Under the pieces are notes generated by a model, which did no database searches, was not told the origin of the DNA, and was given only the letters and a program-made list of their open reading frames with translations. From assembly GCA_023665085.1 (NCBI GenBank), contig JAMPEQ010000001.1:62001-126000 (forward strand): a stretch of DNA of 64,000 bases, read 5' to 3'. This DNA comes from Bacteroides sp. GTDB lineage: Bacteria > Bacillota > Clostridia > Oscillospirales > Acutalibacteraceae. The position numbers were made by a program, and so were the translations under genes. The first letter of the stretch is position 1. Every line of letters begins with the position of its first letter. Below, one piece after another: positions 48,346 through 56,244 of this stretch.

Positions 48346-49086
48346 TTACTCTGCAGCTTCTTCGCCGGCTTCCTCAGCAGGAGTTTCATCTGCAGTATCC
48401 TTACCGTCACGTCCCTCAATAACAGCATCAGCCATTGCACCTGCAATAAGCTTTACTGCACGGATAGCATCGTCGTTACCCGGAATAACATAATCAATTT
48501 CATCAGGATCACAGTTTGTATCAACAATAGCAACAATTGGTAAACCAAGCTTCATAGCCTCTGATACAGCGATTCTTTCCTTGCGTGGATCAACAATGAA
48601 CATAGCGTTAGGAATCTTCTTCATTTCTGTGATACCGCCAAGGTACTTCTCAAGCTTTTCGATTTCAAGCTCAAGACCTACAACCTCCTTCTTAGGAAGC
48701 ATATCGAATGTGCCGTCCTCTCTCATAGCCTTAAGCTGAGCAAGACGAGCTACACGACCGCGGATAGTCTTAAAGTTTGTAAGCATACCGCCAAGCCATC
48801 TAGCGTTTACATAAGGCATTGCACAACGCTCAGCCTCTTCTTTAACAGACTCCTGAGCCTGCTTTTTTGTACCAACGAAGATGATTGAGCCACCCTCTGC
48901 TGCTAAATCACGAACGAACATATAAGCCTCATCAAGCTTCTTAACTGTCTTCTGAAGATCGATAATATAGATGCCGTTACGCTCTGTGAAGATGTACTCA
49001 GCCATTTTAGGATTCCATCTTCTTGTCTGGTGACCGAAATGAACACCAGCCTCTAAAAGTTGTTTCATTGAAACTACGTTTGCCAT
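48346..49086 (-). CDS. rpsB: 30S ribosomal protein S2
   Basis: 246 residues. [20 protein letters not shown] and [14 protein letters not shown] are signature segments, and the tail is acidic ([13 protein letters not shown]). AAAGGAGG precedes the ATG. It is preceded by a structured leader and a strong promoter that overlaps the terminator of the gene upstream. Confidence 0.97.
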   Translation of the reverse strand: MANVVSMKQLLEAGVHFGHQTRRWNPKMAEYIFTERNGIYIIDLQKTVKKLDEAYMFVRDLAAEGGSIIFVGTKKQAQESVKEEAERCAMPYVNARWLGGMLTNFKTIRGRVARLAQLKAMREDGTFDMLPKKEVVGLELEIEKLEKYLGGITEMKKIPNAMFIVDPRKERIAVSEAMKLGLPIVAIVDTNCDPDEIDYVIPGNDDAIRAVKLIAGAMADAVIEGRDGKDTADETPAEEAGEEAAE

Positions 49087-49200
49087 AATTAATTCCTCCT
49101 TTAAGGTTAATCCTCCATAAGCAAGCTGGCATGAGCCGAAATTTATAACCTATGGCTCACCTGCTTATGTGTGTATTCGCTTGTATTTCTACGAATGCGA
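49087..49200 (-). ncRNA. Structured rpsB leader
   Basis: The 5' leader of about 110 nt can fold into a two-level stem. The outer helix CATAAGCA/TGCTTATG (49116-49123 with 49162-49169) encloses TGAGCC/GGCTCA (49132-49137 with 49154-49159). A GGAGG at the 3' foot of the stem (49111-49115) precedes the real AAAGGAGG. Autoregulation by S2, as known for rpsB-tsf in Escherichia coli, is possible but inferred. Confidence 0.5.
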
Positions 49201-49204
49201 TAGC

Positions 49205-49233
49205 ATTATAACAAAAAAGGCCTGAAAAATCAA
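49205..49233 (-). promoter_or_regulatory. rpsB-tsf promoter
   Basis: On the minus strand TTGATT (49228-49233), 17 bp, TATAAT (49205-49210) with an extended TG. The -35 and spacer are built into the terminator hairpin of the upstream gene. Confidence 0.78.
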
Positions 49234-49240
49234 GCCTTTT
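49212..49240 (-). terminator. Rho-independent terminator overlapping the rpsB promoter
   Basis: On the minus strand AAAAGGC and GCCTTTT close a stem (with an inner TGA/TCA pairing) followed by a T run. It ends the secreted Fn3-like gene. Confidence 0.8.
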
Positions 49241-49260
49241 CTAATTATTTTATTTTCACA

Positions 49261-50376
49261 TTATTTTTTTGTTGTAACAGCCTTTGCTTTAGACCATGAT
49301 GAATAAATATTCGTGTTCTTGCCGTTTACTTTAACAGTTTTATACGTACGAACTCTTACATAATACTTTTTCTTTGCTTTAAGCTTTGAAACAGATTTTG
49401 ATGTTGTTTTGTTTTTACTTACTGTTACAGTCTTTGCACTTTTAAATTTTGACGATGTGCTGTACTGAATCTGATAGCCTGTTGTCTGTGAAGTCTGCTT
49501 TTTCCATTTTACAGTAAACTTCTTCTTGCCCGATGTAAGCTTTGAAAGACTTGTTGACTTTGGAACAATCTTATATGTTACTTTCTTTACAGCATTTTTA
49601 TAACCACTGCCAAATTTAACAGTGACAGTATAAGTGCCAACTGATTTTTTGTTACCTGAAATTGAAACAGTATATGCTGATTTTGAAATAGTTTTACCAT
49701 TAGTATCCTTAGCTATAACAGAAGGCGTCTGAACTTTTCCGTTATAAACAAATGATGTTTTACCAAGTGTTACAGACTTAACCGTTCCAACATTATAATC
49801 ATAAGCATTATAATCACAATACTGACATTCGATATAATTAAATGAGCTGTAATTTTCAGTGACAAGAGAATGACTGTGTGCTGAGATTTTCAGAGTAATA
49901 TTCTGCTGGGCATAACCATATTCACTGTTTTTATACGAAGCAATCTCTGACATAGAATCATAAAGCGTAATATAATATGTCTGTCCCTTAGTCAGCTGAA
50001 AAGCTTTTTTGGTAATCAAATTAAATTCATTTGTATATGTACCGCCGACAGTTTTACCATTAATATCATTAATACCTATTGAGACATATGGAGTTTGTCC
50101 GTCGATATATTTTGTTTTTTCATATCCTGTTGCCTGAAATTCGAAATATCCGGTATACGCAGGAATAAACTTAAAATATATTTCATTTTCATAAACATAT
50201 TTATCATAAGTACCGTCAGGATACCCATATTTGAATGTTGTAGTAGTTGAGCCAACTGAAATTGTCTTTGCAGTAGCAGCTGTGTTCACAGAATCAGCAG
50301 AAGCCGAAAACGGCATTATGCATGTACATCCTATCAGCATAACAACTGATAACAAAATTGATATTGTTTTTTTCAT
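49261..50376 (-). CDS. Secreted protein with Ig-like and fibronectin type III domains
   Basis: 371 residues. Signal peptide about 1-27 (ending FSASA); an LIGC sequence inside it resembles a lipobox, so a lipoprotein is also possible. An N-terminal beta-rich domain (about 30-165, IYFKFIPAYTGYFEFQ) is followed by an Ig-like segment (about 190-275, TPSVIAKDTNGKTISKSAYT). A very Lys-rich Fn3 domain follows (about 278-371, KKFTVKWKKQTSQTTGYQIQ). Function unknown; surface adhesion or wall association is likely. The ATG has a GGAGGAATC site. Its promoter lies under the two palindromes shared with the XRE gene. Confidence 0.85.
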   Translation of the reverse strand: MKKTISILLSVVMLIGCTCIMPFSASADSVNTAATAKTISVGSTTTTFKYGYPDGTYDKYVYENEIYFKFIPAYTGYFEFQATGYEKTKYIDGQTPYVSIGINDINGKTVGGTYTNEFNLITKKAFQLTKGQTYYITLYDSMSEIASYKNSEYGYAQQNITLKISAHSHSLVTENYSSFNYIECQYCDYNAYDYNVGTVKSVTLGKTSFVYNGKVQTPSVIAKDTNGKTISKSAYTVSISGNKKSVGTYTVTVKFGSGYKNAVKKVTYKIVPKSTSLSKLTSGKKKFTVKWKKQTSQTTGYQIQYSTSSKFKSAKTVTVSKNKTTSKSVSKLKAKKKYYVRVRTYKTVKVNGKNTNIYSSWSKAKAVTTKK

Positions 50377-50411
50377 GATGATTCCTCCATTTGCTAAATC
50401 AAATTAAACCT

Positions 50412-50430
50412 ATGTTACATAATGTAACAT
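50412..50430. promoter_or_regulatory. Perfect palindrome, operator 1
   Basis: ATGTTACATAATGTAACAT is a perfect 9-1-9 palindrome. It shares the GTTACA/TGTAAC half-site with operator 2, whose centre is 24 bp away. It lies between the divergent secreted protein gene and the XRE gene. Confidence 0.75.
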
Positions 50431-50434
50431 AATC

Positions 50435-50455
50435 ATTGTAACAAATTGTTACAAT
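50435..50455. promoter_or_regulatory. Perfect palindrome, operator 2
   Basis: Arms ATTGTAACA and TGTTACAAT separated by AAT. It covers the -10 and most of the spacer of the minus-strand promoter (-35 TTGACT at 50458-50463, 17 bp, -10 TACAAT at 50435-50440) of the secreted protein gene. Binding here would block that promoter. Confidence 0.78.
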
Positions 50456-50463
50456 AAAGTCAA
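50435..50463 (-). promoter_or_regulatory. Promoter of the secreted Fn3 protein gene
   Basis: On the minus strand TTGACT, 17 bp, TACAAT: five of six matches in each hexamer at ideal spacing. The leader is about 55 nt. For the plus-strand XRE gene no equally good promoter is seen; CATAAT at 50428-50433 with TTAAAC 18 bp upstream is a weak candidate. Confidence 0.65.
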
Positions 50464-50473
50464 GGTGATTTTA

Positions 50474-50677
50474 TTGATTGGACTTAAAGAAATAAGGAAA
50501 CTAAAAAAATTAAATCAGCAAAAGGTTGCAATGGATTTAAATATCAGCAGAGAAGCATTGTCTCACTATGAAAACGGGAAACGTGAACCAAGTCTTGCTA
50601 TGCTGCAAAAGATGTCAGCATACTTCAATGTTTCTATAGATTATTTGATTACAGGAAAAGAATTCGAAAAAAAATAA
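50474..50677 (+). CDS. XRE-family helix-turn-helix regulator
   Basis: 67 residues, a bare Cro/CI-type DNA-binding domain. LKEIRKLKKLNQQKVAMDL is followed by the recognition region ISREALSHYENGKREPS and LAMLQKMSAYFNVSIDYLI. The TTG at 50474 follows an AAGGTG site by 6 nt; a GTG at 50465 overlaps that site. It has no dimer or ligand domain. Its position next to two palindromes suggests it represses itself and the divergent secreted protein gene. Confidence 0.88.
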   Translation: MIGLKEIRKLKKLNQQKVAMDLNISREALSHYENGKREPSLAMLQKMSAYFNVSIDYLITGKEFEKK

Positions 50678-50713
50678 AAGCTTTCTGAAAATAATTTTTC
50701 CGGAAAGCTTTTT
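50676..50713 (+). terminator. Rho-independent terminator after the XRE gene
   Basis: AAAAGCTTTC and GAAAGCTTTT form a 10-bp stem with an AT-rich loop and trailing T residues, at the XRE stop codon. Confidence 0.8.
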
Positions 50714-50723
50714 ATTATTTGTT

Positions 50724-50920
50724 AAATTATGTCTTTTTCTGTTCAGCATCGTTATTGACAAAGTTTAAGAAAACACCCTGTGCCGCTGTGCGCATTGTGT
50801 GCGCGGCACACGCTCAGAGGGGATTATCAAGGGGAAATTTGCTTGCAAATTTCCCCTTGATTCGTTTTCTTGGTATCGTTCTTTTGCGACACAAAAGAAT
50901 GATACAACCGTGCGTTAGCA
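50724..50920 (+). repeat. Three-hairpin intergenic repeat, copy 2
   Basis: Compact copy of the element at 46818-47120, same orientation. 5' block AAATTATGTCTTTTTC (50724-50739); hairpin A (50775-50823), stem GTGCC/GGCAC with inner GTGCG/TGCGC and a CATTGTG loop. Hairpin B (50826-50861) is a perfect 17-bp stem. Hairpin C (50873-50905) is a 14-bp stem closed by GTATC/GATAC with loop CGACA. The 306-bp gap between the XRE and gatD genes holds this element and, at 50953-50967, a small hairpin ATAAGC/GCTTAT that could weakly end gatD. Confidence 0.8.
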
Positions 50921-50983
50921 CAAATATATTTATATAAATAACAACAATCCAAATAAGCAAGGCTTATGCACATATACAATAAT

Positions 50984-51712
50984 TTATTTTATATACAATT
51001 TCATAACCTGTCTTTGTGCAAGGGATTCAAGCTTGTCATCAAGAGGAGCAAGCTCTGCTTTGCCATATCTGTTTTCGATAGCTTTTGTTATTAACAAATC
51101 AGCAAGCTGAGGATTTTTAGGAAGAACAGGTCCATGAGAATATGTTCCGAAGGTATTTTTGAAACGAACTCCCTCGGTTTTATCTTCTCCGTTATTTCCG
51201 CAGCCTTTTATTACTGTTCCAAGCGGTTCAACACCATTTCCCAGATATGTTCTTCCGCTATGATTTTCAAAGCCAACAACATCTATTCCTTCTTTTGTGC
51301 GAAAAGCATAATTGCCTATCATTCTTTCTTCCTTGCCTTCGGTATAGAAGTCAAGAGCACCCATATACTCAAGCATTTTACCGTCATAAGTTTTATAATA
51401 CTTACCAAGCATCTGGTATCCGCCGCAGATAGCAAGCATTGCCGTACCGTTGTGAATAGCCTTATTTATTTCGACATCCTTGCCTTTTTTCAAATCATCA
51501 AGAAGAACATCCTGCTCAAAATCCTGTCCTCCGCCGATAAAAAGGATATCATAATCATCGGCTCTGAAGGATTTTCCCATAGTAATCTGTTCGGTATAAA
51601 CATCTATTCCTCTTGCTTTCATTCTTTGTGTGAGGACTATAATATTTCCTCTGTCACCATAAAGATTGAGCATATCGGGATATAAATGCCCTATTCTAAT
51701 GCTTATTCCCAA
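50984..51712 (-). CDS. gatD: Lipid II isoglutaminyl synthase, glutamine amidotransferase subunit
   Basis: Class I-type glutaminase that supplies ammonia to MurT for amidating the D-Glu of lipid II. 242 residues. The nucleophile Cys96 is in LAICGGYQMLG and the catalytic His in GTYSHGPVLPKNP. It overlaps the murT end by 10 bp. Confidence 0.93.
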   Translation of the reverse strand: MGISIRIGHLYPDMLNLYGDRGNIIVLTQRMKARGIDVYTEQITMGKSFRADDYDILFIGGGQDFEQDVLLDDLKKGKDVEINKAIHNGTAMLAICGGYQMLGKYYKTYDGKMLEYMGALDFYTEGKEERMIGNYAFRTKEGIDVVGFENHSGRTYLGNGVEPLGTVIKGCGNNGEDKTEGVRFKNTFGTYSHGPVLPKNPQLADLLITKAIENRYGKAELAPLDDKLESLAQRQVMKLYIK

Positions 51713-53073
51713 AAATCCTTACCTCCTAATCTTTTTGCAATAACAGGTCTCATAGTCATCATTGAAGTGTATGTCGGAACAATATATACATCTCTGCCCT
51801 GCGATGTGGCAACATCAACAAGCTTTTCATAATCCTCATTTTCGATTATTTTAATTTCTCTGTCACCTACACCCTCATACTTAACACGGATTGCCATATC
51901 GTAACAGCGTTTTCCCGTAACATAAAGAGTTTTAAGATTGGTTTTATTAAATATTCCATCAAAATCAACATCCCATATCCAGCTGATATCTCTTCCGTCG
52001 GCAGCATTATCATTGAGACTTAATATCATTGTAAAATCATCATCAATAGTTTTAAGGAAGCTCATAGTCTGACTGAAGCCTGCCGGGTTTTTAACAAGAA
52101 TTACATTAACCTTGTTTTCACCGCATTTAAACTGTTCCATTCTTCCGAAAGCACCGTTAAAGCTTTCTAATGCCTTGATAATTGTAGCTTCATCTACTCC
52201 TGCAGCAAAAAGAGCGGCAGCACACCCAATTGCGTTATACACGTTATATGCCCCGCCGATATTAACCTTAACAATATTTTTACTGCCGTTAAAATCAGCT
52301 ACAACAATAGAATGATTCTGTTTAAGTTCTTCAACAGAGGTTACTGCAAAATCAGGCGAAGGTCTGCTGTAACCGCATTTTTTGCATATAAATCCACCCA
52401 GATGACCATAGGTATGATATGTGTATTCGTATTCATTTTTGCAAAAAATACAATACTTTGCATCAGATATTTCAGGTGCTTTTCCTTTTTCATCGAACGG
52501 AACATTGACACCGAAAGTAATAATCTTATTTGTAATTTCTCTGCTCATTGAATAAGTAAGAGAGCAGTCTGCATCAAGGCATATTACTGCGTCAGGCAGA
52601 TTTTTAACAGACTCTTTAATTGCATTAAGGGTATGAGTAACCTCGCCGTATCTGTCCAGCTGGTCACGAAAAACATTTGTTACAAGAACAACATCAGCTC
52701 TGATATATCTTGAAACCTCACGAAAAGCATTTTCGTCACACTCAACAATAGCATAATCATACTTGTTTTTACCGCCGATTGAAGAATTCATAATAAATGA
52801 AGATGTTATACCGGTTATAAGATTTGCACCTGATTTATTAATAAAATAAGTCTTGCCTGCCTGCTTTAATCCCTCTTCAATAATTCTGCAGGAGGTAGTT
52901 TTTCCGTTAGTGCCTGTTACTATAATAACTTTTACGTTTTTTGACAAATCGGTTAGCACATTTCGTTTTACCTTAAGTGCAATTCGTCCCGGAAGAGTTG
53001 TTGCCCCTCTGCCAAGCTTTTGTAAAATGAAATGAACAAGTCTGCATACTATACAGCTTAAAATTACTCTCAT
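51703..53073 (-). CDS. murT: Lipid II isoglutaminyl synthase, Mur-ligase subunit
   Basis: ATP-dependent partner of GatD in peptidoglycan amidation. 456 residues. Mur-ligase P-loop GTNGKTT (54-60). A zinc-ribbon insertion (CIFC, then CKKCGYSRPSPDF) is characteristic of MurT. The C-terminal DUF1727 domain carries the ligase-partner contacts. AAGGGAT lies 5 nt before the ATG. Confidence 0.94.
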   Translation of the reverse strand: MRVILSCIVCRLVHFILQKLGRGATTLPGRIALKVKRNVLTDLSKNVKVIIVTGTNGKTTSCRIIEEGLKQAGKTYFINKSGANLITGITSSFIMNSSIGGKNKYDYAIVECDENAFREVSRYIRADVVLVTNVFRDQLDRYGEVTHTLNAIKESVKNLPDAVICLDADCSLTYSMSREITNKIITFGVNVPFDEKGKAPEISDAKYCIFCKNEYEYTYHTYGHLGGFICKKCGYSRPSPDFAVTSVEELKQNHSIVVADFNGSKNIVKVNIGGAYNVYNAIGCAAALFAAGVDEATIIKALESFNGAFGRMEQFKCGENKVNVILVKNPAGFSQTMSFLKTIDDDFTMILSLNDNAADGRDISWIWDVDFDGIFNKTNLKTLYVTGKRCYDMAIRVKYEGVGDREIKIIENEDYEKLVDVATSQGRDVYIVPTYTSMMTMRPVIAKRLGGKDFWE

Positions 53074-53108
53074 TAAATCCCTTCTCTTCTATCTTGATAA
53101 TAATTACA

Positions 53109-53137
53109 ATTTTAAACTAATGAATAATTCAAGTCAA
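53109..53137 (-). promoter_or_regulatory. Promoter of murT-gatD
   Basis: On the minus strand TTGACT (53132-53137), 17 bp, TAAAAT (53109-53114), about 36 bp before the murT ATG. Confidence 0.68.
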
Positions 53138-53173
53138 TAATAATATATGGTTTTTTTATCTTAATTATTGTGT

Positions 53174-53179
53174 TATAAT
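53174..53179 (+). promoter_or_regulatory. Extended -10 promoter of the inositol-phosphatase gene
   Basis: TGTTATAAT on the plus strand, no good -35. The predicted start, near 53186, leaves only about 11 nt before the ATG, including GAGGTGAT. Confidence 0.5.
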
Positions 53180-53196
53180 GAAATTGAGGTGATAAA

Positions 53197-53964
53197 ATGC
53201 TAAATAAAATCATTGAAACAGTAAAAAAAGCAGGAGAAATATATAAGTCCGCCGGCAGAGATTTAGGTATTGAGGACAAAGGCTCAAAAGTTAATCTTGT
53301 TACAAAATATGATAAAATGATACAGGACTTTTTATTTGAGGAGCTCAGTAAAATTGTTCCGGGCTGTACCTTCCTCGGAGAAGAAGGTGATGGTAACAAA
53401 GAGCTTTGCGACGGATACTGTTTTATTATTGATCCTATTGACGGAACAACCAATTTTATCAAAGGATTTCAGCATAGCGCCATCAGTGTCGGACTTGCAA
53501 AGGAGAAGGAAATAATTATAGGAGTTGTGCTTGATCCAGACTTGGATAATATTTTTTATGCAGAAAAAGGCAAAGGTGCATATTTAAACGGCAGAAAAAT
53601 TCACTGTTCTGACTGCTCAATAGATGAAAGTCTTGTACTTTTCGGAACTTGTCCATACGAGCACGAACTGGCACATAAAACCTTTGAGCTTACCGAAAAA
53701 GTTTTTTACAAAGCACTTGAAGTAAGACGAGGAGGATCAGCGGCACTTGATATATGCTATGTAGCAAGCGGTAAAGCCGACTTATATTATGAAATGATAC
53801 TTCGTCCATGGGACTGGGCAGGTGCATCATTGATACTTTCAGAGGCTGGCGGAAAGGCATATACATTTGAAAAAGAACCGCTTGATGCAAATAAAACAGC
53901 TTCGCTTGTATGCGGAAATGACAATAGCTTAAGGGATTTTTATGAAATATTACAGTCTAAATAA
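53197..53964 (+). CDS. Inositol monophosphatase-family protein
   Basis: Mg-dependent phosphatase fold (SuhB/IMPase/CysQ group). 255 residues. LGEEGDGNKE, the metal site DPIDGTTNFIKGF, and the C-terminal RPWDWAGASLILSEAGG are conserved. The exact substrate (inositol phosphate, PAP or other) cannot be told. GAGGTGAT precedes the ATG. It overlaps the next gene by 23 bp. Confidence 0.9.
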   Translation: MLNKIIETVKKAGEIYKSAGRDLGIEDKGSKVNLVTKYDKMIQDFLFEELSKIVPGCTFLGEEGDGNKELCDGYCFIIDPIDGTTNFIKGFQHSAISVGLAKEKEIIIGVVLDPDLDNIFYAEKGKGAYLNGRKIHCSDCSIDESLVLFGTCPYEHELAHKTFELTEKVFYKALEVRRGGSAALDICYVASGKADLYYEMILRPWDWAGASLILSEAGGKAYTFEKEPLDANKTASLVCGNDNSLRDFYEILQSK

Positions 53965-54817
53965 TTATCTTCGTGACATCTTTGGCTGCAAGGTATACAA
54001 AATCAGTCTTAATGCAGGCTTCACATGCCCCAACAGAGACGGAACTATTGACACAAGAGGATGTATATTCTGTTCTAAAGGCGGAAGCGGTGATTTTGCC
54101 GAAAGCTCTGCCCTATCAATTACCGAACAGATAGACAAAGGAAAAGAGCGGGTTGCAAGTAAAATAAAAAACGGAAAATATATTGCATATTTTCAGGCAT
54201 TTACAAATACATATGCACCTATTGAAATACTGAAAGAAAAATATATACAGGCAGTTAATCATCCTGACATCGTTGCTCTTTCTATTGCCACAAGACCTGA
54301 TTGCCTTGATGATGAGGTAATTAAACTTCTGGATGAAATCAACAAAATAAAGCCAGTATTTGCTGAGCTGGGATTGCAGACAATACACAAAAAAAGTGCA
54401 GATTATATCAGACGCGGATATAACCTTGATGTATATGATAACGCTGTAAAAAGGCTGAAGGCAATTAACATCAATGTAGTAGTGCATATTATTTTAGGTC
54501 TGCCGAACGAAAGCAAAGAGGACATGCTGGAAAGTGTAAAATATGTATGCAGAAATCATGCTGACGGAATCAAGCTTCAGCTTTTGCATGTCATAAAAAA
54601 TACTGATCTGGAAAAGGATTACCAATTAGGAAAATTCAAAGCATTAGAGCTTGACGAATATATCGATATAATTAAAAGCTGTGTTGAAATAATACCTAAG
54701 AATATTGTAATACACAGATTAACAGGAGACGGAGCAAAAAAAGATCTTATTGCACCTCTCTGGTCTGCTGACAAGAAAAATGTGCTTAACAAAATCAATA
54801 AAGCCTTGCAGGACTAA
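53942..54817 (+). CDS. Radical SAM protein, TIGR01212/YtqA type
   Basis: 291 residues. Its cluster-binding segment FTCPNRDGTIDTRGCIFCS has Cys29, Cys41 and Cys44, the unusual spacing of this family. YIAYFQAFTNTYAP and LGLQTIHKKSADYIRRGY are also family-like. Reaction not established. AAGGGAT precedes the ATG inside the upstream gene. Confidence 0.88.
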   Translation: MKYYSLNNYLRDIFGCKVYKISLNAGFTCPNRDGTIDTRGCIFCSKGGSGDFAESSALSITEQIDKGKERVASKIKNGKYIAYFQAFTNTYAPIEILKEKYIQAVNHPDIVALSIATRPDCLDDEVIKLLDEINKIKPVFAELGLQTIHKKSADYIRRGYNLDVYDNAVKRLKAININVVVHIILGLPNESKEDMLESVKYVCRNHADGIKLQLLHVIKNTDLEKDYQLGKFKALELDEYIDIIKSCVEIIPKNIVIHRLTGDGAKKDLIAPLWSADKKNVLNKINKALQD

Positions 54818-54840
54818 ACTCCCTGCAAGGCTTTAATTAT
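54800..54840. terminator. Bidirectional rho-independent terminator
   Basis: AAAGCCTTGCAGG and CCTGCAAGGCTTT form a perfect 13-bp stem, overlapping the end of the radical SAM gene. It sits between that gene and the convergent fucosidase. Confidence 0.88.
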
Positions 54841-54859
54841 ATATGTGTTCAATTATATT

Positions 54860-56242
54860 TTATTCATAAAACTCTGCTGTATCAAGAACAGGGTTAGAAC
54901 GGCTCTGCTTAATAACAAGTCTTGCACCGACAGCATTTTTACCGTTAATTTTTACAATACACTGCGAACCTATAACAGTGCCTTTATAAACTCTTCTATA
55001 CTTTCCGTCAGCTTTTCTGATATATAATTCAAAATCTTCGACACGCTGACTATATGACAAATCTTCTTTTAAAATAACCCATTTAAGCCTTCGCTCACTG
55101 TCAAAATTAAAATCAAGCACAGGTCTTTCATTTGAAAGCATACCGATTTTTGATTTGAGTATCAGACTGCTTGTAATACTGTTAATTTTCCTGCCAAGAC
55201 GTCTCAGAACTCTGACATCCTTGCTGTGAATCACACCCTTATCACTTGGCGGAATATTCAGCAGCAGTGTAGAATTTCTGCCTACAGAATTAAGATAAAT
55301 ATTAAAGAGCTTACCTGCTGATTTTACTGTTTTATTCTCATCCTTTGAATAAAACCAGCCTTTTCTTATAGAAACATCCACCTCGGCAGGATAAAAGCAG
55401 AGATTTGCATTTTTCTCAAGCACCTTACGAGAACCTAAATCTTCATCCTTAGATCCTATACGTTTTAAAGAAGACGCCTGACTTTCGCTTTTCTGACTGT
55501 TTTTCATGGTGCTTTCAGCCTGCTGTAAGCATTTTGGAACGACGGAATATTCACTCTCTCTTGTTTTTCCGCCCTCATTACCTATCCATCGAATGTCAGG
55601 ACCGCATATTGCAATATTTGCATCCGGCTGAAGATGGCGGATAAGCTCAAAATATCTGTTCCAGTCATATTCAAAATCAACAGCGTTTGAGCCTTTTGCT
55701 CCGTCAAACCAGACTTCAAAAATATCTCCGTAATTTGTAAGCAACTCTGTAAGCTGATTGCAGAAATAATCATTGTAGGCATCTGTGCCGTATCTTTCGT
55801 CATGCATATCCCATGGTGAAAGATATACACCAAAATCCATATTCTGCCTTGCACATTCCTTTGATACCATATCAACAATGTCGCCATCAAAATCAGAATT
55901 TTTTACTGAAAAATCAGTATAATCTGAATTCCAGAGACAAAAGCCGTCATGATGCTTGCAGGTTAATATAACACCTTCAGCACCGCCGGCTTTAATCGCA
56001 CTTATCCACTGCTTTGCATTGATTTTTTTAATAGTAAAATCTTTTGGAGTTTCCTCGCCCGAACCCCACTCTCTTGCAGTGGCAGTATTCATACCAAAGT
56101 GAATAAAAGCATAAAAAGGCTTGCTTAAATGCTTAAGCTGACGGTTATCCGGAACAACCGAAATATAACGTTCAACCTCACTGTCAATAAGATTATATCC
56201 GTTATTATTGGTTGCCCAATTCTTTTCAAAATTATAATTCAT
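54860..56242 (-). CDS. Alpha-L-fucosidase (GH29)
   Basis: Removes alpha-linked fucose from glycans. 460 residues. FIHFGMNTATAREWG, CKHHDGFCLW (94-103) and the nucleophile Asp180 in VWFDGAKG are the GH29 hallmarks. A C-terminal beta domain follows. No signal peptide, so cytoplasmic. It lies two bases after the GH38 gene and is the last gene of the GH2-GH38-GH29 unit. Confidence 0.92.
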   Translation of the reverse strand: MNYNFEKNWATNNNGYNLIDSEVERYISVVPDNRQLKHLSKPFYAFIHFGMNTATAREWGSGEETPKDFTIKKINAKQWISAIKAGGAEGVILTCKHHDGFCLWNSDYTDFSVKNSDFDGDIVDMVSKECARQNMDFGVYLSPWDMHDERYGTDAYNDYFCNQLTELLTNYGDIFEVWFDGAKGSNAVDFEYDWNRYFELIRHLQPDANIAICGPDIRWIGNEGGKTRESEYSVVPKCLQQAESTMKNSQKSESQASSLKRIGSKDEDLGSRKVLEKNANLCFYPAEVDVSIRKGWFYSKDENKTVKSAGKLFNIYLNSVGRNSTLLLNIPPSDKGVIHSKDVRVLRRLGRKINSITSSLILKSKIGMLSNERPVLDFNFDSERRLKWVILKEDLSYSQRVEDFELYIRKADGKYRRVYKGTVIGSQCIVKINGKNAVGARLVIKQSRSNPVLDTAEFYE

Positions 56243-56244
56243 AA

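Noticed and set aside
50719..50937. Open frame of 72 codons on the plus strand inside repeat copy 2
   Set aside because: It lies wholly in the hairpin repeat, has no ribosome site, and copy 1 does not keep the frame. It is chance coding over a structured repeat.
51134..51685. 183-codon plus-strand frame opposite gatD
   Set aside because: Antisense shadow of a conserved gene without ribosome site or recognisable motifs.
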